64,000 bases of DNA from an uncultured Pluralibacter sp. (GTDB lineage Bacteria; Pseudomonadota; Gammaproteobacteria; Enterobacterales; Enterobacteriaceae). Location: contig NZ_CAJYMB010000150.1 of the NCBI RefSeq assembly GCF_913775985.1, forward strand, positions 62,001 to 126,000. Direction: 5' to 3'. How positions within the stretch are numbered: position 1 is the stretch's first letter; each line of letters starts with the position of its first letter. A model generated the notes under the pieces. That model saw nothing but the letters and a program-made list of their open reading frames with translations, was not told the DNA's origin and made no database searches. Position numbers and translations under genes: made by a program. Of this stretch, positions 36,235-44,713 are shown one piece after another.

Positions 36235-36627
36235 ATGTATGGAAACACCCCTCAGGGCGTGGGCGACTACCAGCAGTCCGACCTCGCGATTCAGGCCGCG
36301 GCGGCCAACCCGCACCAGCTGGTACTGATGCTGTTTAACGGCCTGATGGACGAGCTGGTGCGCGCCAAAAGCCACCTCGCCGCGCGCCGCTTCGAGCGCA
36401 AGGCTCAGAGCATCAATAAATGCATTGATATTCTCAACGCCCTGACCAGCGCCCTCGACTTTGACAAGGGCGGCGAGCTGGCGGTGAGCCTGGCTAACCT
36501 GTACGACTACTGCGTTTACCGCCTCTACGATGCGAGCAACACCCTCTCCACCGAGGCCATTGACGAAGTGGAAGTGATTCTCGGCAATATTCAGCAGGGC
36601 TGGGAAAACATGGGGCAGGGAGCATGA
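36235..36627 (+). CDS. lafC: Lateral flagellin chaperone FliS homolog
   Basis: This 130-residue helical protein has ANPHQLVLMLFNGLMDELVRAKSHLAARRFERKAQSINKCIDILNALTSALDF and LYDYCVYRLYDASNTL, the FliS signature. ATG at 36235 has AGGAGAG upstream. It overlaps lafD by 4 bp. Confidence 0.95.
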   Translation: MYGNTPQGVGDYQQSDLAIQAAAANPHQLVLMLFNGLMDELVRAKSHLAARRFERKAQSINKCIDILNALTSALDFDKGGELAVSLANLYDYCVYRLYDASNTLSTEAIDEVEVILGNIQQGWENMGQGA

Positions 36628-36929
36628 GCGAGGCGCGCGCGCTGATGGCGCTGGGCCAGACGCTTGCTCAGGCGGCCCGCGAAGGCGACTGGGCAACAGT
36701 GCAGCGAACGGATCTGCAGCTGGCGGACGCTCTGTTCGCCCTGCGCGGACGCGCCCACGGCGCGGAGATGCGCCAGGCGCTGGACGCGGCGCGCCAGCTG
36801 CACGCCGACGCGATGCGCCAGTGCGCCGCGCAGCGCGACGCGCTTGCGGAAAAGATGGCCCTCTCCCTGCGCAACCGCGAGGGCGCCGCGGCCTACGCCA
36901 CCTTTGCTGACGATCGGACGGCGGGATGA
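36624..36929 (+). CDS. lafD: Lateral FliT-like chaperone
   Basis: This 101-residue all-helical, Ala-rich protein sits between fliS-like and fliK-like genes, the place of lafD. FliT proteins chaperone the filament cap. Conservation is weak, so the call rests on size, helicity and position. Overlaps of 4 bp (ATGA) at both ends show coupling. Confidence 0.8.
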   Translation: MSEARALMALGQTLAQAAREGDWATVQRTDLQLADALFALRGRAHGAEMRQALDAARQLHADAMRQCAAQRDALAEKMALSLRNREGAAAYATFADDRTAG

Positions 36930-39256
36930 TGACGCTGCAGAAGCCAGAGGCGCTGGTGCCGCTCCTTGGGCCGGGCGCTGAAATAGCGGCTGTAGCGCCG
37001 GGCGTTAACGCTGCACCTCGTGCTGACTCAGCCGGTTTTGACGGGGCGCTGCTGCGCGCCCGCCATTTCGATGGCGGCGCGGCCAATGCGGAGGTGTCCG
37101 AGGCTGAACCGGCACTTCTGACGACGGCGCTGGACGCGGATACTTACGCGCCGCAGGACGTGGCCGATAGCGCAGCGTTTCCGCATCCGCAAGCCGAAGA
37201 GGGCGAAAGCCAGGCTTCCCGCCAGCGGCTGGAGGAGGCGGTAAACGATCCCCGGCAGCTGCTCGACGCGCTGCTGGCGGCGGCGCAGTCGCCGGTACCC
37301 CCGATGCAGATGCTGACATCCGGGGCGCGGACGATCGCGGTGCAGGTGAACGCGGCCCTTCGCGGAATAGGTGCAGGGGCGGCGGAGGCGTTGCCTCAGG
37401 CCGCAAACCTACAGCCGCTTCTCGATCGGGTAAATCGCGGACCGAACCCGACTGGCGGAAATAGTGCTGCGGGTTCTGCCCTGCCGCAGGCAGGCGCTGA
37501 CCCGGTGCCCGGTAACCTGAATACTCCACCGTTTATCGGCCAGACAGCTGCCGTCCCGGGCAGAGCTGGCGCTACAGCCGATTTGGCCCAGGCAGGTGTG
37601 GAAGCTTTGCCGCACAGCCTGAGCGCCCGGCCCATGGTCGGGCAGATAGATACCGCGTCGGGCGCGGCGATCGCCAGCACCGCCGCAGTTGATCCCGGCG
37701 CGGCAATGTTATCCGCCGCCAGGAATCCGCTGACGCTTAGTCCGTTAAGTGCCGGACTGACTACGGCGGGCGCAGGTACGGCAGCATATTCTGCGCTGGC
37801 ACAGGCTGGCGCGACGATCTCACCCGAGAGGACAAGTGAGCCAGCGCAGCCCGGCCAGATTACCAGTACACCGCGCGCGGCAGGTGCCAGCGCCGGGGCA
37901 GATCTATTACTGAAGCAGGCGGGTGCAGAAGTGTCGTCCCGCCCCACAAACCTTCAGCCGCAGCCCGGCCAGATTGCCAGCGCACCGCGTGCGGCAGGTG
38001 CCGGAGAGGATTTATTGCTACAGCGGGCAGGTGCAGAAGTGTCGCGCCTCCCCACAAATCTTCAGCCGCAGCCCGGCCAGACTGCCAGTACACCGCGCGC
38101 GGCAGGTGCCAGCGCCGGGGCAGATCTATTACTGAAGCAGGCGGGCGCAGAAGTGTCGCTCCGCCCCGCAAACCTCCAGCCGCAGCCCGGCCAGATTGCC
38201 AGCGCACCGGCGGATTTGCTGACGGGGCAGGCAGGCACAGAGGCTTTACTTCGTACAGCGAACGGCGGCCCGGCGGCATCAGTCGCGGTTCTTAACGCGT
38301 CGGACAACCGCGTTACTGCTGGTGTCGCCCTGGAGCAGCCGGGTGTGGAACTTGCCGCCCGCACGTCGAACGGCCAGCCGCTGCCTGGCGCAGGGGATAA
38401 GGCTGGCGTAAACGCTGCCGCGGGCTCTGCGCCAGCGCCGCAGGGTGCTTTGGTGAATAGCGCGCCGGGTACGGCAGGTGCCGCCGCCGCTGCGGCATTA
38501 GTACTCCCGGGGGCGGAACCTCAGTCCCGCACGCCTGACGCACCGCTGACGGCAGCTCACGCGAGCGCTGTGCATCACGGGATGCGTGCAAACGTCGCGC
38601 AGCCGCAGCCGGGTGCAGCGCTGCCGACTGTTGTTTCCGCGCCGCGGGCCGCCGTGCAGGCGGCTGCGCTACGGGAGGCGGTACGCGATGAACTACCGGC
38701 GCGGATGAGCGCGCTGCTGCCAACCTCCTCCGCGGCGGAGGGCGCAGTCGCGCCGCTGCACGCCGCCCGCCAGGTCGGCACAGCTGCAGTCATGCAGCCG
38801 GAAGCGGCGGCTGCGCCGGTAATGACCGCGCGCCCGGCGCCGGACACCTCGCCCTGGGCGCAGCAGCTGAAAAGCGCGCTCGGCGAGCGGCTGCAGATCC
38901 AGCTTAAAAATCAGATCCAGCACGCCACTATCCGGCTGGACCCGCCGGAAATGGGCAAGATTGATATTGCGCTGAAGCTTGACGGCGGCCGGATGCAGGT
39001 GCACATCAGCGCCGGGCAGGCCGACGTCTATCGGGCGCTGCAGCAGACCAGCGGCGAGCTGCGCCAGATGCTGGTGGGACACCATGTTGACCAGGTGACG
39101 GTGCAGGTATCTGCCCAGTCGGGTCAGCAGCAGCAGGGAAGGGGACACGCCGCTGGCGAGCCGCCGCAGACCACGATTGCCGCCGCCGCAGAGATGGCGG
39201 ACGCAGGCGCGGGCGGGCTTCACCAGCAGGATGATTCTGTATTACTGACCGTTTAA
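36926..39256 (+). CDS. lafE: Lateral hook-length control protein FliK-like, repeat-extended
   Basis: At 776 residues this is about twice E. coli FliK (375). The C-terminal FliK domain is intact: LKSALGERLQIQLKNQIQHATIRLDPPEMGKIDIALKLDGGRMQVHI and the Gln-rich tail. The N-terminal 600 or so residues are low-complexity Ala/Pro/Gly/Gln. They contain three near-identical 36-38-residue repeats plus a partial fourth (QPQPGQIAS...AGAEVS..P), nt 37847-38240. The length of this ruler-like segment would be expected to set hook length. A 776-residue extended chain would suggest a long hook unless the repeats fold. Confidence 0.9.
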   Translation: MMTLQKPEALVPLLGPGAEIAAVAPGVNAAPRADSAGFDGALLRARHFDGGAANAEVSEAEPALLTTALDADTYAPQDVADSAAFPHPQAEEGESQASRQRLEEAVNDPRQLLDALLAAAQSPVPPMQMLTSGARTIAVQVNAALRGIGAGAAEALPQAANLQPLLDRVNRGPNPTGGNSAAGSALPQAGADPVPGNLNTPPFIGQTAAVPGRAGATADLAQAGVEALPHSLSARPMVGQIDTASGAAIASTAAVDPGAAMLSAARNPLTLSPLSAGLTTAGAGTAAYSALAQAGATISPERTSEPAQPGQITSTPRAAGASAGADLLLKQAGAEVSSRPTNLQPQPGQIASAPRAAGAGEDLLLQRAGAEVSRLPTNLQPQPGQTASTPRAAGASAGADLLLKQAGAEVSLRPANLQPQPGQIASAPADLLTGQAGTEALLRTANGGPAASVAVLNASDNRVTAGVALEQPGVELAARTSNGQPLPGAGDKAGVNAAAGSAPAPQGALVNSAPGTAGAAAAAALVLPGAEPQSRTPDAPLTAAHASAVHHGMRANVAQPQPGAALPTVVSAPRAAVQAAALREAVRDELPARMSALLPTSSAAEGAVAPLHAARQVGTAAVMQPEAAAAPVMTARPAPDTSPWAQQLKSALGERLQIQLKNQIQHATIRLDPPEMGKIDIALKLDGGRMQVHISAGQADVYRALQQTSGELRQMLVGHHVDQVTVQVSAQSGQQQQGRGHAAGEPPQTTIAAAAEMADAGAGGLHQQDDSVLLTV
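37847..38240 (+). repeat. Tandem 114/108/114-bp repeats inside lafE
   Basis: Units start at the marker CAGCCCGGCCAGA at 37847, 37961, 38069 and 38183 (last one partial). Unit lengths are 114, 108 and 114 bp, all multiples of three, so copy changes keep the frame. Units 1 and 3 are nearly identical over their whole length. The middle unit lacks six bases and has more substitutions. Confidence 0.92.
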
Positions 39257-39268
39257 CAGGCAGAGGAC

Positions 39269-39739
39269 ATGGACGCAAAAACAATTCGATTTGGCATCGC
39301 GGTAGCCGCAGGCACCGCCGTTATTACCTGTGCGCTAACGGTAACCGGCATGAACATGCTGCGCGCCGGCGATGAGAAAGCGCCGGGCGCGGGCAGCGGC
39401 CTGTTCAGCTCGTCGAAGAGCCCCAGCGTGGAGTTCGTCGAGATCAAAAATATGGTGGTGACCCTGAAGGGCGGCGCCGACGAGGAGCGCTATCTGCTGC
39501 TGGAGGTCAACCTGACCACTGCCGATGAAAAGCAGAAGCAGATAGCCGAAGGCCTGACGCCGGCGCTGCGCGGCGCTACCGTCAGCCTGCTGTCGGCAAT
39601 GGATTACCGCACCGTGCGCGAGATGAGCATCGCCCAGCTGCGCGAAAAGCTGATGGAGGCCTACCGCGCCAAGTTTGACAGCATGAAGATCCAGCAGCCC
39701 TTTGAGGACGTGATCATCAGCAAAATCTTGTTCCAGTAG
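39269..39739 (+). CDS. lafF: Lateral FliL homolog
   Basis: This 156-residue protein has one N-terminal membrane helix (FGIAVAAGTAVITCALTVTGM) and a periplasmic FliL domain (FVEIKNMVVTLKG..EERYLLLEVNLTT..EKQKQIAEGLTPALRGATVSLLSAM). FliL supports stator function at the motor. Followed by lafS after 10 bp. Confidence 0.9.
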   Translation: MDAKTIRFGIAVAAGTAVITCALTVTGMNMLRAGDEKAPGAGSGLFSSSKSPSVEFVEIKNMVVTLKGGADEERYLLLEVNLTTADEKQKQIAEGLTPALRGATVSLLSAMDYRTVREMSIAQLREKLMEAYRAKFDSMKIQQPFEDVIISKILFQ

Positions 39740-39749
39740 CGGGCCGCCG

Positions 39750-40451
39750 ATGGAAACCATGGATTTCAGGGTCGCGGAAACCCTCAGCCCGGCGCAGGAA
39801 GCGAGCTTCCTCAACAGCTGGCTGCCGCTGGTAAAAAAAGTGGTCCGCCAGCTCTCCTGGCAGGTCAGCAGCGTGATGGACAAAGAGGATATGGAGCAGG
39901 TGGCCCTGATGGGCCTGCTCACCGCCCTGCGCCGCTACGGCACGCCGGACGAGCAGTTTGCCTCTTTCGCTGCCCAGCGCATTCGCGGCGCGATCCTCGA
40001 CGAGCTGCGCCAGCTGGACTGGCGGCCGCGCCGCCTGCGCCAGAAGGCCCACAAAATCAATGACGCCATCCGCGAGCTGGGGCGCCGGCTGGGGCGGGTG
40101 CCGCAGTTTGAGGATGTGAATACCCATCTGGGCGTTAGCGCCGAGGCGTATCAGGAGTATTTGCTGCTCGACTGCGCCAGCAGCCTCGAAAGCCTCGACG
40201 CGCTGCTCGGCAACGACATCCACGCCCGGGCGCTGGACAGCCGCACCCTGGAGGATGAAGTGGCCACCAGCCGGACGCTGCGCCTGGCGCTGGCCAGCCT
40301 CGACGAGCGGGAACAGATGATCCTGACGCTCTATTACCAGCATGAGATGAGCCTGAAGGAGATCGCCCTGGTTCTTGATTTAACCGAGGCGCGGGTCTGC
40401 CAGCTCAATAAAAAAATCGGCGAGAAGATTCAGACATTTTTCGAGAAGTGA
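39750..40451 (+). CDS. lafS: Lateral flagellar sigma28 factor
   Basis: This 233-residue FliA-type sigma has region 2 (MDKEDMEQVALMGLLTALRRYG; FAAQRIRGAILDELRQLDW), region 3 (RRLRQKAHKINDAIRELGRRLGRVP) and region 4 (LDEREQMILTLYYQHEMSLKEIALVLDLTEARVCQLNKKI). It should drive lafA and lfgMN and be held by LfgM. Confidence 0.95.
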   Translation: METMDFRVAETLSPAQEASFLNSWLPLVKKVVRQLSWQVSSVMDKEDMEQVALMGLLTALRRYGTPDEQFASFAAQRIRGAILDELRQLDWRPRRLRQKAHKINDAIRELGRRLGRVPQFEDVNTHLGVSAEAYQEYLLLDCASSLESLDALLGNDIHARALDSRTLEDEVATSRTLRLALASLDEREQMILTLYYQHEMSLKEIALVLDLTEARVCQLNKKIGEKIQTFFEK

Positions 40452-40458
40452 AAGGGTT

Positions 40459-41328
40459 ATGCAGAAATTTTTAGGTATTGTGATCATCCTCGGCTGCGTT
40501 GTCGGCGGCTTTATTATGTCCGGCGGCAAGGTGGCCTCTTTCTGGCAGCCCGGCGAAATCGTCATCATTCTGGGGGCCGGTATTGGCGCAATGGTGCTGG
40601 CTAACCCGCGCCCGGTATTGGTGGAGATGGGACGCCAGTTCCGCGCTATTTTGCGCAAGGACGAGCATACCGAAGAGTATCAGCGCCAGCTGCTGATGAT
40701 GCTGTACGAGCTGCTGGAGCTGGTGCAGGACGGCGGCCTGAAAACCCTCGATGCGCATATCGAAGCCCCGGAAGAGAGCCCGCTGTTTCAGCGCTATCCG
40801 CTGCTGCTCGGTGACAAGCCGCTGATCACCTTCATCTCGGACAACTTCCGCCTGATGGCGATGGGCAAAATCAACGAGCACGAGCTGGAGGGCATTCTCG
40901 AGCAGGAGCTGGTGGCGATGGAGGAGAACCTGCTGCAGCCGTCGCGCTCGCTGCAGCGCACCGCTGAGGCGATGCCGGGCTTCGGCATCTGCGCCGCGGT
41001 GCTCGGGATCATCATCACCATGCAGTCCATCGACGGCTCCATTGCGGTGATCGGCATTAAAGTCGCCGCCGCGCTGGTGGGCACCTTCCTCGGGGTTTTC
41101 TTCTGCTACTGCTTTATGGATCCGGTGGCCAGCGCGATGGAGCAGCGCACCAAAAAGCAGATCGCGGTGCTGGAGTGCGTGCGCACCGTGCTGGTGAATC
41201 ACGTGGCGGGCAAGCCGACGCTGCTGGCGGTGGACGCCGGGCGCAAAATGCTGCCGATGGACGCCAAGCCGACATTCGCCACCCTCGACGGCTGGGTGAA
41301 CCAGCTTAGCGCGGAGGGTGAAGGCTAA
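40459..41328 (+). CDS. lafT: Lateral stator protein MotA homolog
   Basis: This 289-residue protein has four membrane helices, and the conserved blocks PGEIVIILGAGIGAMVLAN, EAMPGFGICAAVLGIIITMQSIDG and VGTFLGVFFCYCFMDPVASAM. A cytoplasmic loop carries charged residues for contact with LfiG. It ends one base into lafU (TAATG). Confidence 0.95.
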   Translation: MQKFLGIVIILGCVVGGFIMSGGKVASFWQPGEIVIILGAGIGAMVLANPRPVLVEMGRQFRAILRKDEHTEEYQRQLLMMLYELLELVQDGGLKTLDAHIEAPEESPLFQRYPLLLGDKPLITFISDNFRLMAMGKINEHELEGILEQELVAMEENLLQPSRSLQRTAEAMPGFGICAAVLGIIITMQSIDGSIAVIGIKVAAALVGTFLGVFFCYCFMDPVASAMEQRTKKQIAVLECVRTVLVNHVAGKPTLLAVDAGRKMLPMDAKPTFATLDGWVNQLSAEGEG

Positions 41329-42266
41329 TGCGCAGCCGCGGGAAAGAGCCGACCACCATCATCAAGCGCTCGTCGCGCAAGGAGCATCACGCCATGCACG
41401 GCGGCGCGTGGAAGGTGGCATTTGCCGACTTTACCCTCGCGATGATGGCGCTGTTTATGGTGCTGTGGATCATGGGCGCGGTGTCCGAAGAGGAGCGGCG
41501 TGAAGTGGTGTCGATGCTTAACGGCGATGCGGTTTTTGAAGGCCACGCCGCCACGCCGCTCACCCAGCGCGAGGCGGGCGGGCGCGTTTCCCTGCTGGAT
41601 AAGCAGGCACCGTCGCCGGATCCGGTGGCGATGCACGCTGCCAAAACAAAAAACGAGGCGCTGAAAAAAATCACCCACGGCCTCGGCAAGGCGCCGAGTC
41701 TGGCGGACGTCAACGCCCGATCCCGCAAAGAGATTGAAGATCTCGCCAGGCTTATTATGAAGATCACCTCGGCCTACCAGGCGCAGTCGAACCTGCAGCT
41801 GGAGATTGTGCCGCAGGGCCTGCGCATTCTTATCACCGACGATAAAAACCGCGAGATGTTCCAGCGCAGCCGCGCGGTGCTGACCCCCTTTTTCCACCGC
41901 CTGCTGGCGGAGTTTGCCCCCGCGCTGGCGACCATCGATAACAAGATAATCATCACCGGCCACACCGACGCCGCCCGCTTTCGCCACGGCGAGCGCTACA
42001 ACAACTGGAATCTCTCCGGCGAGCGGGCGCTGTCGGCCCGCCAGGTGCTCACCGACAGCGGGCTGTCGGCAGATCGGGTACTGCAGGTGAGCGGCATGGC
42101 GGACCGCATGCTGCTGGACGGCGACGATCCGCTCGGTTCGGTGAACCGGCGCATTGAAATCATGGTGCTGACCCACGCCGCCAGCCAGTCCCTCTATCAG
42201 TTCTTCGGCCAGCACGGGGAGAAAATCCTCCAGCCGCTGGCGGAAAAGCTGGCGGATAAAACCTGA
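41328..42266 (+). CDS. lafU: Lateral stator protein MotB homolog
   Basis: This 312-residue protein has one membrane helix with the ion-carrying Asp (D34 in FADFTLAMMALFMVLWIMG), a MotB rather than PomB-type sequence, so probably proton-driven. The C-terminal OmpA-like peptidoglycan-binding domain is complete (ITGHTDAARFRHGERYNNWNLSGERALSAR; DPLGSVNRRIEIMVL). It is full length, whereas K-12 retains only a truncated lafU (mbhA). Confidence 0.95.
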   Translation: MRSRGKEPTTIIKRSSRKEHHAMHGGAWKVAFADFTLAMMALFMVLWIMGAVSEEERREVVSMLNGDAVFEGHAATPLTQREAGGRVSLLDKQAPSPDPVAMHAAKTKNEALKKITHGLGKAPSLADVNARSRKEIEDLARLIMKITSAYQAQSNLQLEIVPQGLRILITDDKNREMFQRSRAVLTPFFHRLLAEFAPALATIDNKIIITGHTDAARFRHGERYNNWNLSGERALSARQVLTDSGLSADRVLQVSGMADRMLLDGDDPLGSVNRRIEIMVLTHAASQSLYQFFGQHGEKILQPLAEKLADKT

Positions 42267-42278
42267 CGGACGAACCCG

Positions 42279-43043
42279 GTGAACGCGTTAACTCTCTTCG
42301 CAAAAATGCTGCTGGTGGCGCTCTGCGCCACCCTGCTGCTGCCCGCCGGTGCCGCCTGCGCCAAGCCGCAGGAGGTGAAGTCGTCGTTAACCCGCAAGCA
42401 GGCGCAGGCGGCAGAGCAGCGCAAGAAAAACCGCGAGCGGCTGATGAAAAAGGCCCGCCAGCGGGTGGCAGTGGTGCCGCTGACCCCGGCGCAAAAGCAG
42501 CGCGAGACCGAGAAGAAACGCCTTGCCCGGGCGAAAAACCGCGAGACGCTGGCGATGCACGCGCGCTGGCGGCCGGGCCACATCGGCGGCTCGGATGCGC
42601 TGTGGCAATCCCGCAGGGAGTCCCGGCCCTCGCCGAAGACGCAGGCGGCGCTGCAAACCGTCATCGCCCGGCTTAAGCAGCAGCTCGGCAAACCTTACGT
42701 CTGGGGAGGACAGTCGCCGGAAGAGGGATTCGACTGCAGCGGACTGGTCTATTACGCCTGGAATAAGGTGCTCGACCGCAAGCTGCCGCGCACCGCCAAC
42801 GCCATGTATCAGGCCAAACACCTGCACGCCGTGCGCGGCAGCAAGCTGCGCCGCGGCGATCTGGTGTTTTTCAACATTAACCGGCGCCCGGGGGCCGACC
42901 ACGTCGGCGTTTACCTCGGCGACGGCAAATTTATCGAAGCGCCCCGCCGCGGGCTCAATATCCGCATCAGCCGGCTCGACGACAGCTTCTGGCAGACCCA
43001 CTATCTGGGCGCCCGCCGCGTGCTGGCTGACGATTTATCCTGA
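42279..43043 (+). CDS. yafL: NlpC/P60 (C40) peptidoglycan endopeptidase, YafL-like
   Basis: This 254-residue protein has an export signal (MLLVALCATLLLPAGAACA), a basic helical linker rich in Lys/Arg, then an NlpC/P60 domain. Visible residues are catalytic Cys in GFDCSGLVYYAW, His in GADHVGVYLGDGKFIEAPRRG and the PYVWGG and RRGDLVFF blocks. The C-terminal FWQTHYLGARRVL also matches E. coli YafL, whose gene lies beside the K-12 Flag-2 scar. It starts 12 bp after lafU, so it is probably cotranscribed. It may open the peptidoglycan for the lateral rod, since LfgJ lacks a muramidase domain (inference). Confidence 0.82.
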   Translation: MNALTLFAKMLLVALCATLLLPAGAACAKPQEVKSSLTRKQAQAAEQRKKNRERLMKKARQRVAVVPLTPAQKQRETEKKRLARAKNRETLAMHARWRPGHIGGSDALWQSRRESRPSPKTQAALQTVIARLKQQLGKPYVWGGQSPEEGFDCSGLVYYAWNKVLDRKLPRTANAMYQAKHLHAVRGSKLRRGDLVFFNINRRPGADHVGVYLGDGKFIEAPRRGLNIRISRLDDSFWQTHYLGARRVLADDLS

Positions 43044-43067
43044 CATAAAATCATTAAGTGAATAATC

Positions 43068-44105
43068 ATGACCGCTACCCGCATCAAGTTCGCCATTGAC
43101 GATGGCTCCACCAACGTAAAAATCAGCTGGATCCAGAACGGCAGGCTCAAGACCGTTATCTCTCCCAACTCCTTTCGCAAAGACTGGAAAAGCGCGGCGC
43201 TGCTGAGCGGCCAGGCGGTGTACAACTACACCATCGGCACCACCAAATACACCTACGATGCCACCTCGGATAAAGCGCTCTCCACCACCCACATTGAGTA
43301 CCAGTACGACGATCTCAATCTGCTGGCGGTGCACCACGCCCTGCTGCAAACCGGCCTGCCGCCGCAGGATGTCGAGGTAGTGGTGACCCTGCCGATCACC
43401 CAGTACTACAACCCGGACGACTGCCAGCGCAACGAAGAGCGCATCGAGGCCAAGCGCCGCAACCTGCTGCGCGACATCAGCCTTAATAAAGGGGAGCTGT
43501 TTCGCATCGTCGACGTGCAGGTGATGCCCGAGAGCCTGCCGGCGGCGCTGTCGCACCTGATTAACTCCAGCGTCAGCGAGTTTACCCGCACGCTGGTGAT
43601 CGACTGCGGCGGCACCACCCTGGATATGGGGGTGATTGTCGGCGAGTTCGACGATGTTTCCGCTATCTACGGCAATAACGAAATCGGCGTGGCGATGGTC
43701 ACCGATGCCACCCGCAAGCAGCTTGCCGCCGCCGACAGCGACGCCAGCTATCTGGTGGCCAACGAGCTTATCAAGCGCCGGGACGATATGGCGTTTGTTA
43801 AAAGCGTGATTAACGATGAGTCGCGCATTCCGCAGATCCTCGAGCGCATCAACACCAAAATTCAGGAGCTCGGCGATCAGGTGGCCTACGAGGCGAAGAA
43901 ATTCGTCAAGAATCCGAACCGGGTGTATCTGGTGGGCGGCGGCGCGCACCTGGTGGAGGACGCTATTCGCCGGGCGTACGCCACGCTGGGCGATCGAGTC
44001 GTCACGCTCGACAATCCGCAGAGCGCGCTGGCCCGCGAGATTTGTCTCTATCACTCGGCATCCGACGCGGTGCCGCTGCCGGAAGAGGCTGTAGCGGATG
44101 CATAA
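43068..44105 (+). CDS. parM: Chromosomal ParM/StbA-like actin-family protein
   Basis: This 345-residue protein follows plasmid R1 ParM block for block: IDDGSTNVKISW (phosphate 1), ISPNSFRKDW, LAVHHALLQTGLPPQDVEVVVTLPITQYY, RIVDVQVMPESLPA, LVIDCGGTTLDMGVI (phosphate 2), YGNNEIGVAMVT and VYLVGGGAHLVEDAI (adenosine). All actin-fold nucleotide motifs look intact, so ATP-driven filament formation is plausible. It starts 24 bp after the yafL-like gene and overlaps the next gene by 8 bp. No iterated parC-like site fits in the 24 bp upstream. Function in a flagellar operon is unknown. Confidence 0.85.
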   Translation: MTATRIKFAIDDGSTNVKISWIQNGRLKTVISPNSFRKDWKSAALLSGQAVYNYTIGTTKYTYDATSDKALSTTHIEYQYDDLNLLAVHHALLQTGLPPQDVEVVVTLPITQYYNPDDCQRNEERIEAKRRNLLRDISLNKGELFRIVDVQVMPESLPAALSHLINSSVSEFTRTLVIDCGGTTLDMGVIVGEFDDVSAIYGNNEIGVAMVTDATRKQLAAADSDASYLVANELIKRRDDMAFVKSVINDESRIPQILERINTKIQELGDQVAYEAKKFVKNPNRVYLVGGGAHLVEDAIRRAYATLGDRVVTLDNPQSALAREICLYHSASDAVPLPEEAVADA

Positions 44106-44691
44106 CCGCCACCTGCGCCGGGTTAATTTTTCCCTGCACCTGGCCCCGGAACACAGCAGGGCGGACCTGCACGCTCTGGCGCAGCTCAAGCGCTGGCGCG
44201 ACGCGCTGCCCCAGAGCAGCGGCGATCTTGGTGAGGTTAACCGGCAGATTCGCCGCTTTCACCGCGGTGTCTATCTGGCGGGCCTCCAGCTGCAGCTCCT
44301 CAGCCCGGTGCTGTGTAGCCACGTCGCCGAATCTCTCGGGCGCGAGTCGATGACGCTGGAGATATTGTGCGCCGAGCTGCGCCGCGACGGCCTGCTGCCG
44401 GACGAGCCGGTGCAGGCCGCGGGCGGCTTTAGCGAGCCGCAGCTGGCGCAGCTGCGCGATCTGATGGGCGCTGCGGCTACCTCGCCTTGCGATAGCGGCG
44501 AACTGGCGGCCCTGCGCGAGGAAGTGGCCGGACTGCGGGCGCTGATCGCCCAGCAAAACCGTCTGCTGGCGCAGCTGGAAAGGGGGAACGAGCGGCCCGC
44601 CCGCGGCGCGGGTACTGCTCCGGAAGAGCAGGACGCCGCCGCCGCGCCGCAGGAGAAACTGAACAAAATCCGCCAGAAGGGCATTTTCTGA
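44098..44691 (+). CDS. ParR/StbB-like partner of the ParM homolog
   Basis: This 197-residue protein overlaps parM by 8 bp, the position of ParR in plasmid parMRC operons. The N-terminal 90 residues (RRVNFSLHLAPEHSRADLHAL; RQIRRFHRGVYLAGLQLQLL) look like a StbB/ParR-type ribbon-helix-helix protein. Plasmid ParR is about 117 residues; here the C-terminus adds a coiled coil (ELAALREEVAGLRALIAQQNRLLAQLE) and a charged tail ending KIRQKGIF. The call is by context and pattern. A centromere was not found. Confidence 0.65.
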   Translation: MHNRHLRRVNFSLHLAPEHSRADLHALAQLKRWRDALPQSSGDLGEVNRQIRRFHRGVYLAGLQLQLLSPVLCSHVAESLGRESMTLEILCAELRRDGLLPDEPVQAAGGFSEPQLAQLRDLMGAAATSPCDSGELAALREEVAGLRALIAQQNRLLAQLERGNERPARGAGTAPEEQDAAAAPQEKLNKIRQKGIF

Positions 44692-44713
44692 CGTGTCCGC
44701 GTGCGGGCCGGGT

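Noticed and set aside
37847-38240. Regular repeats resembling a CRISPR array
   Set aside because: Units are 108-114 bp, in frame, and code for a Pro/Ala-rich protein segment within lafE; there are no short repeats with unique spacers and no cas genes.
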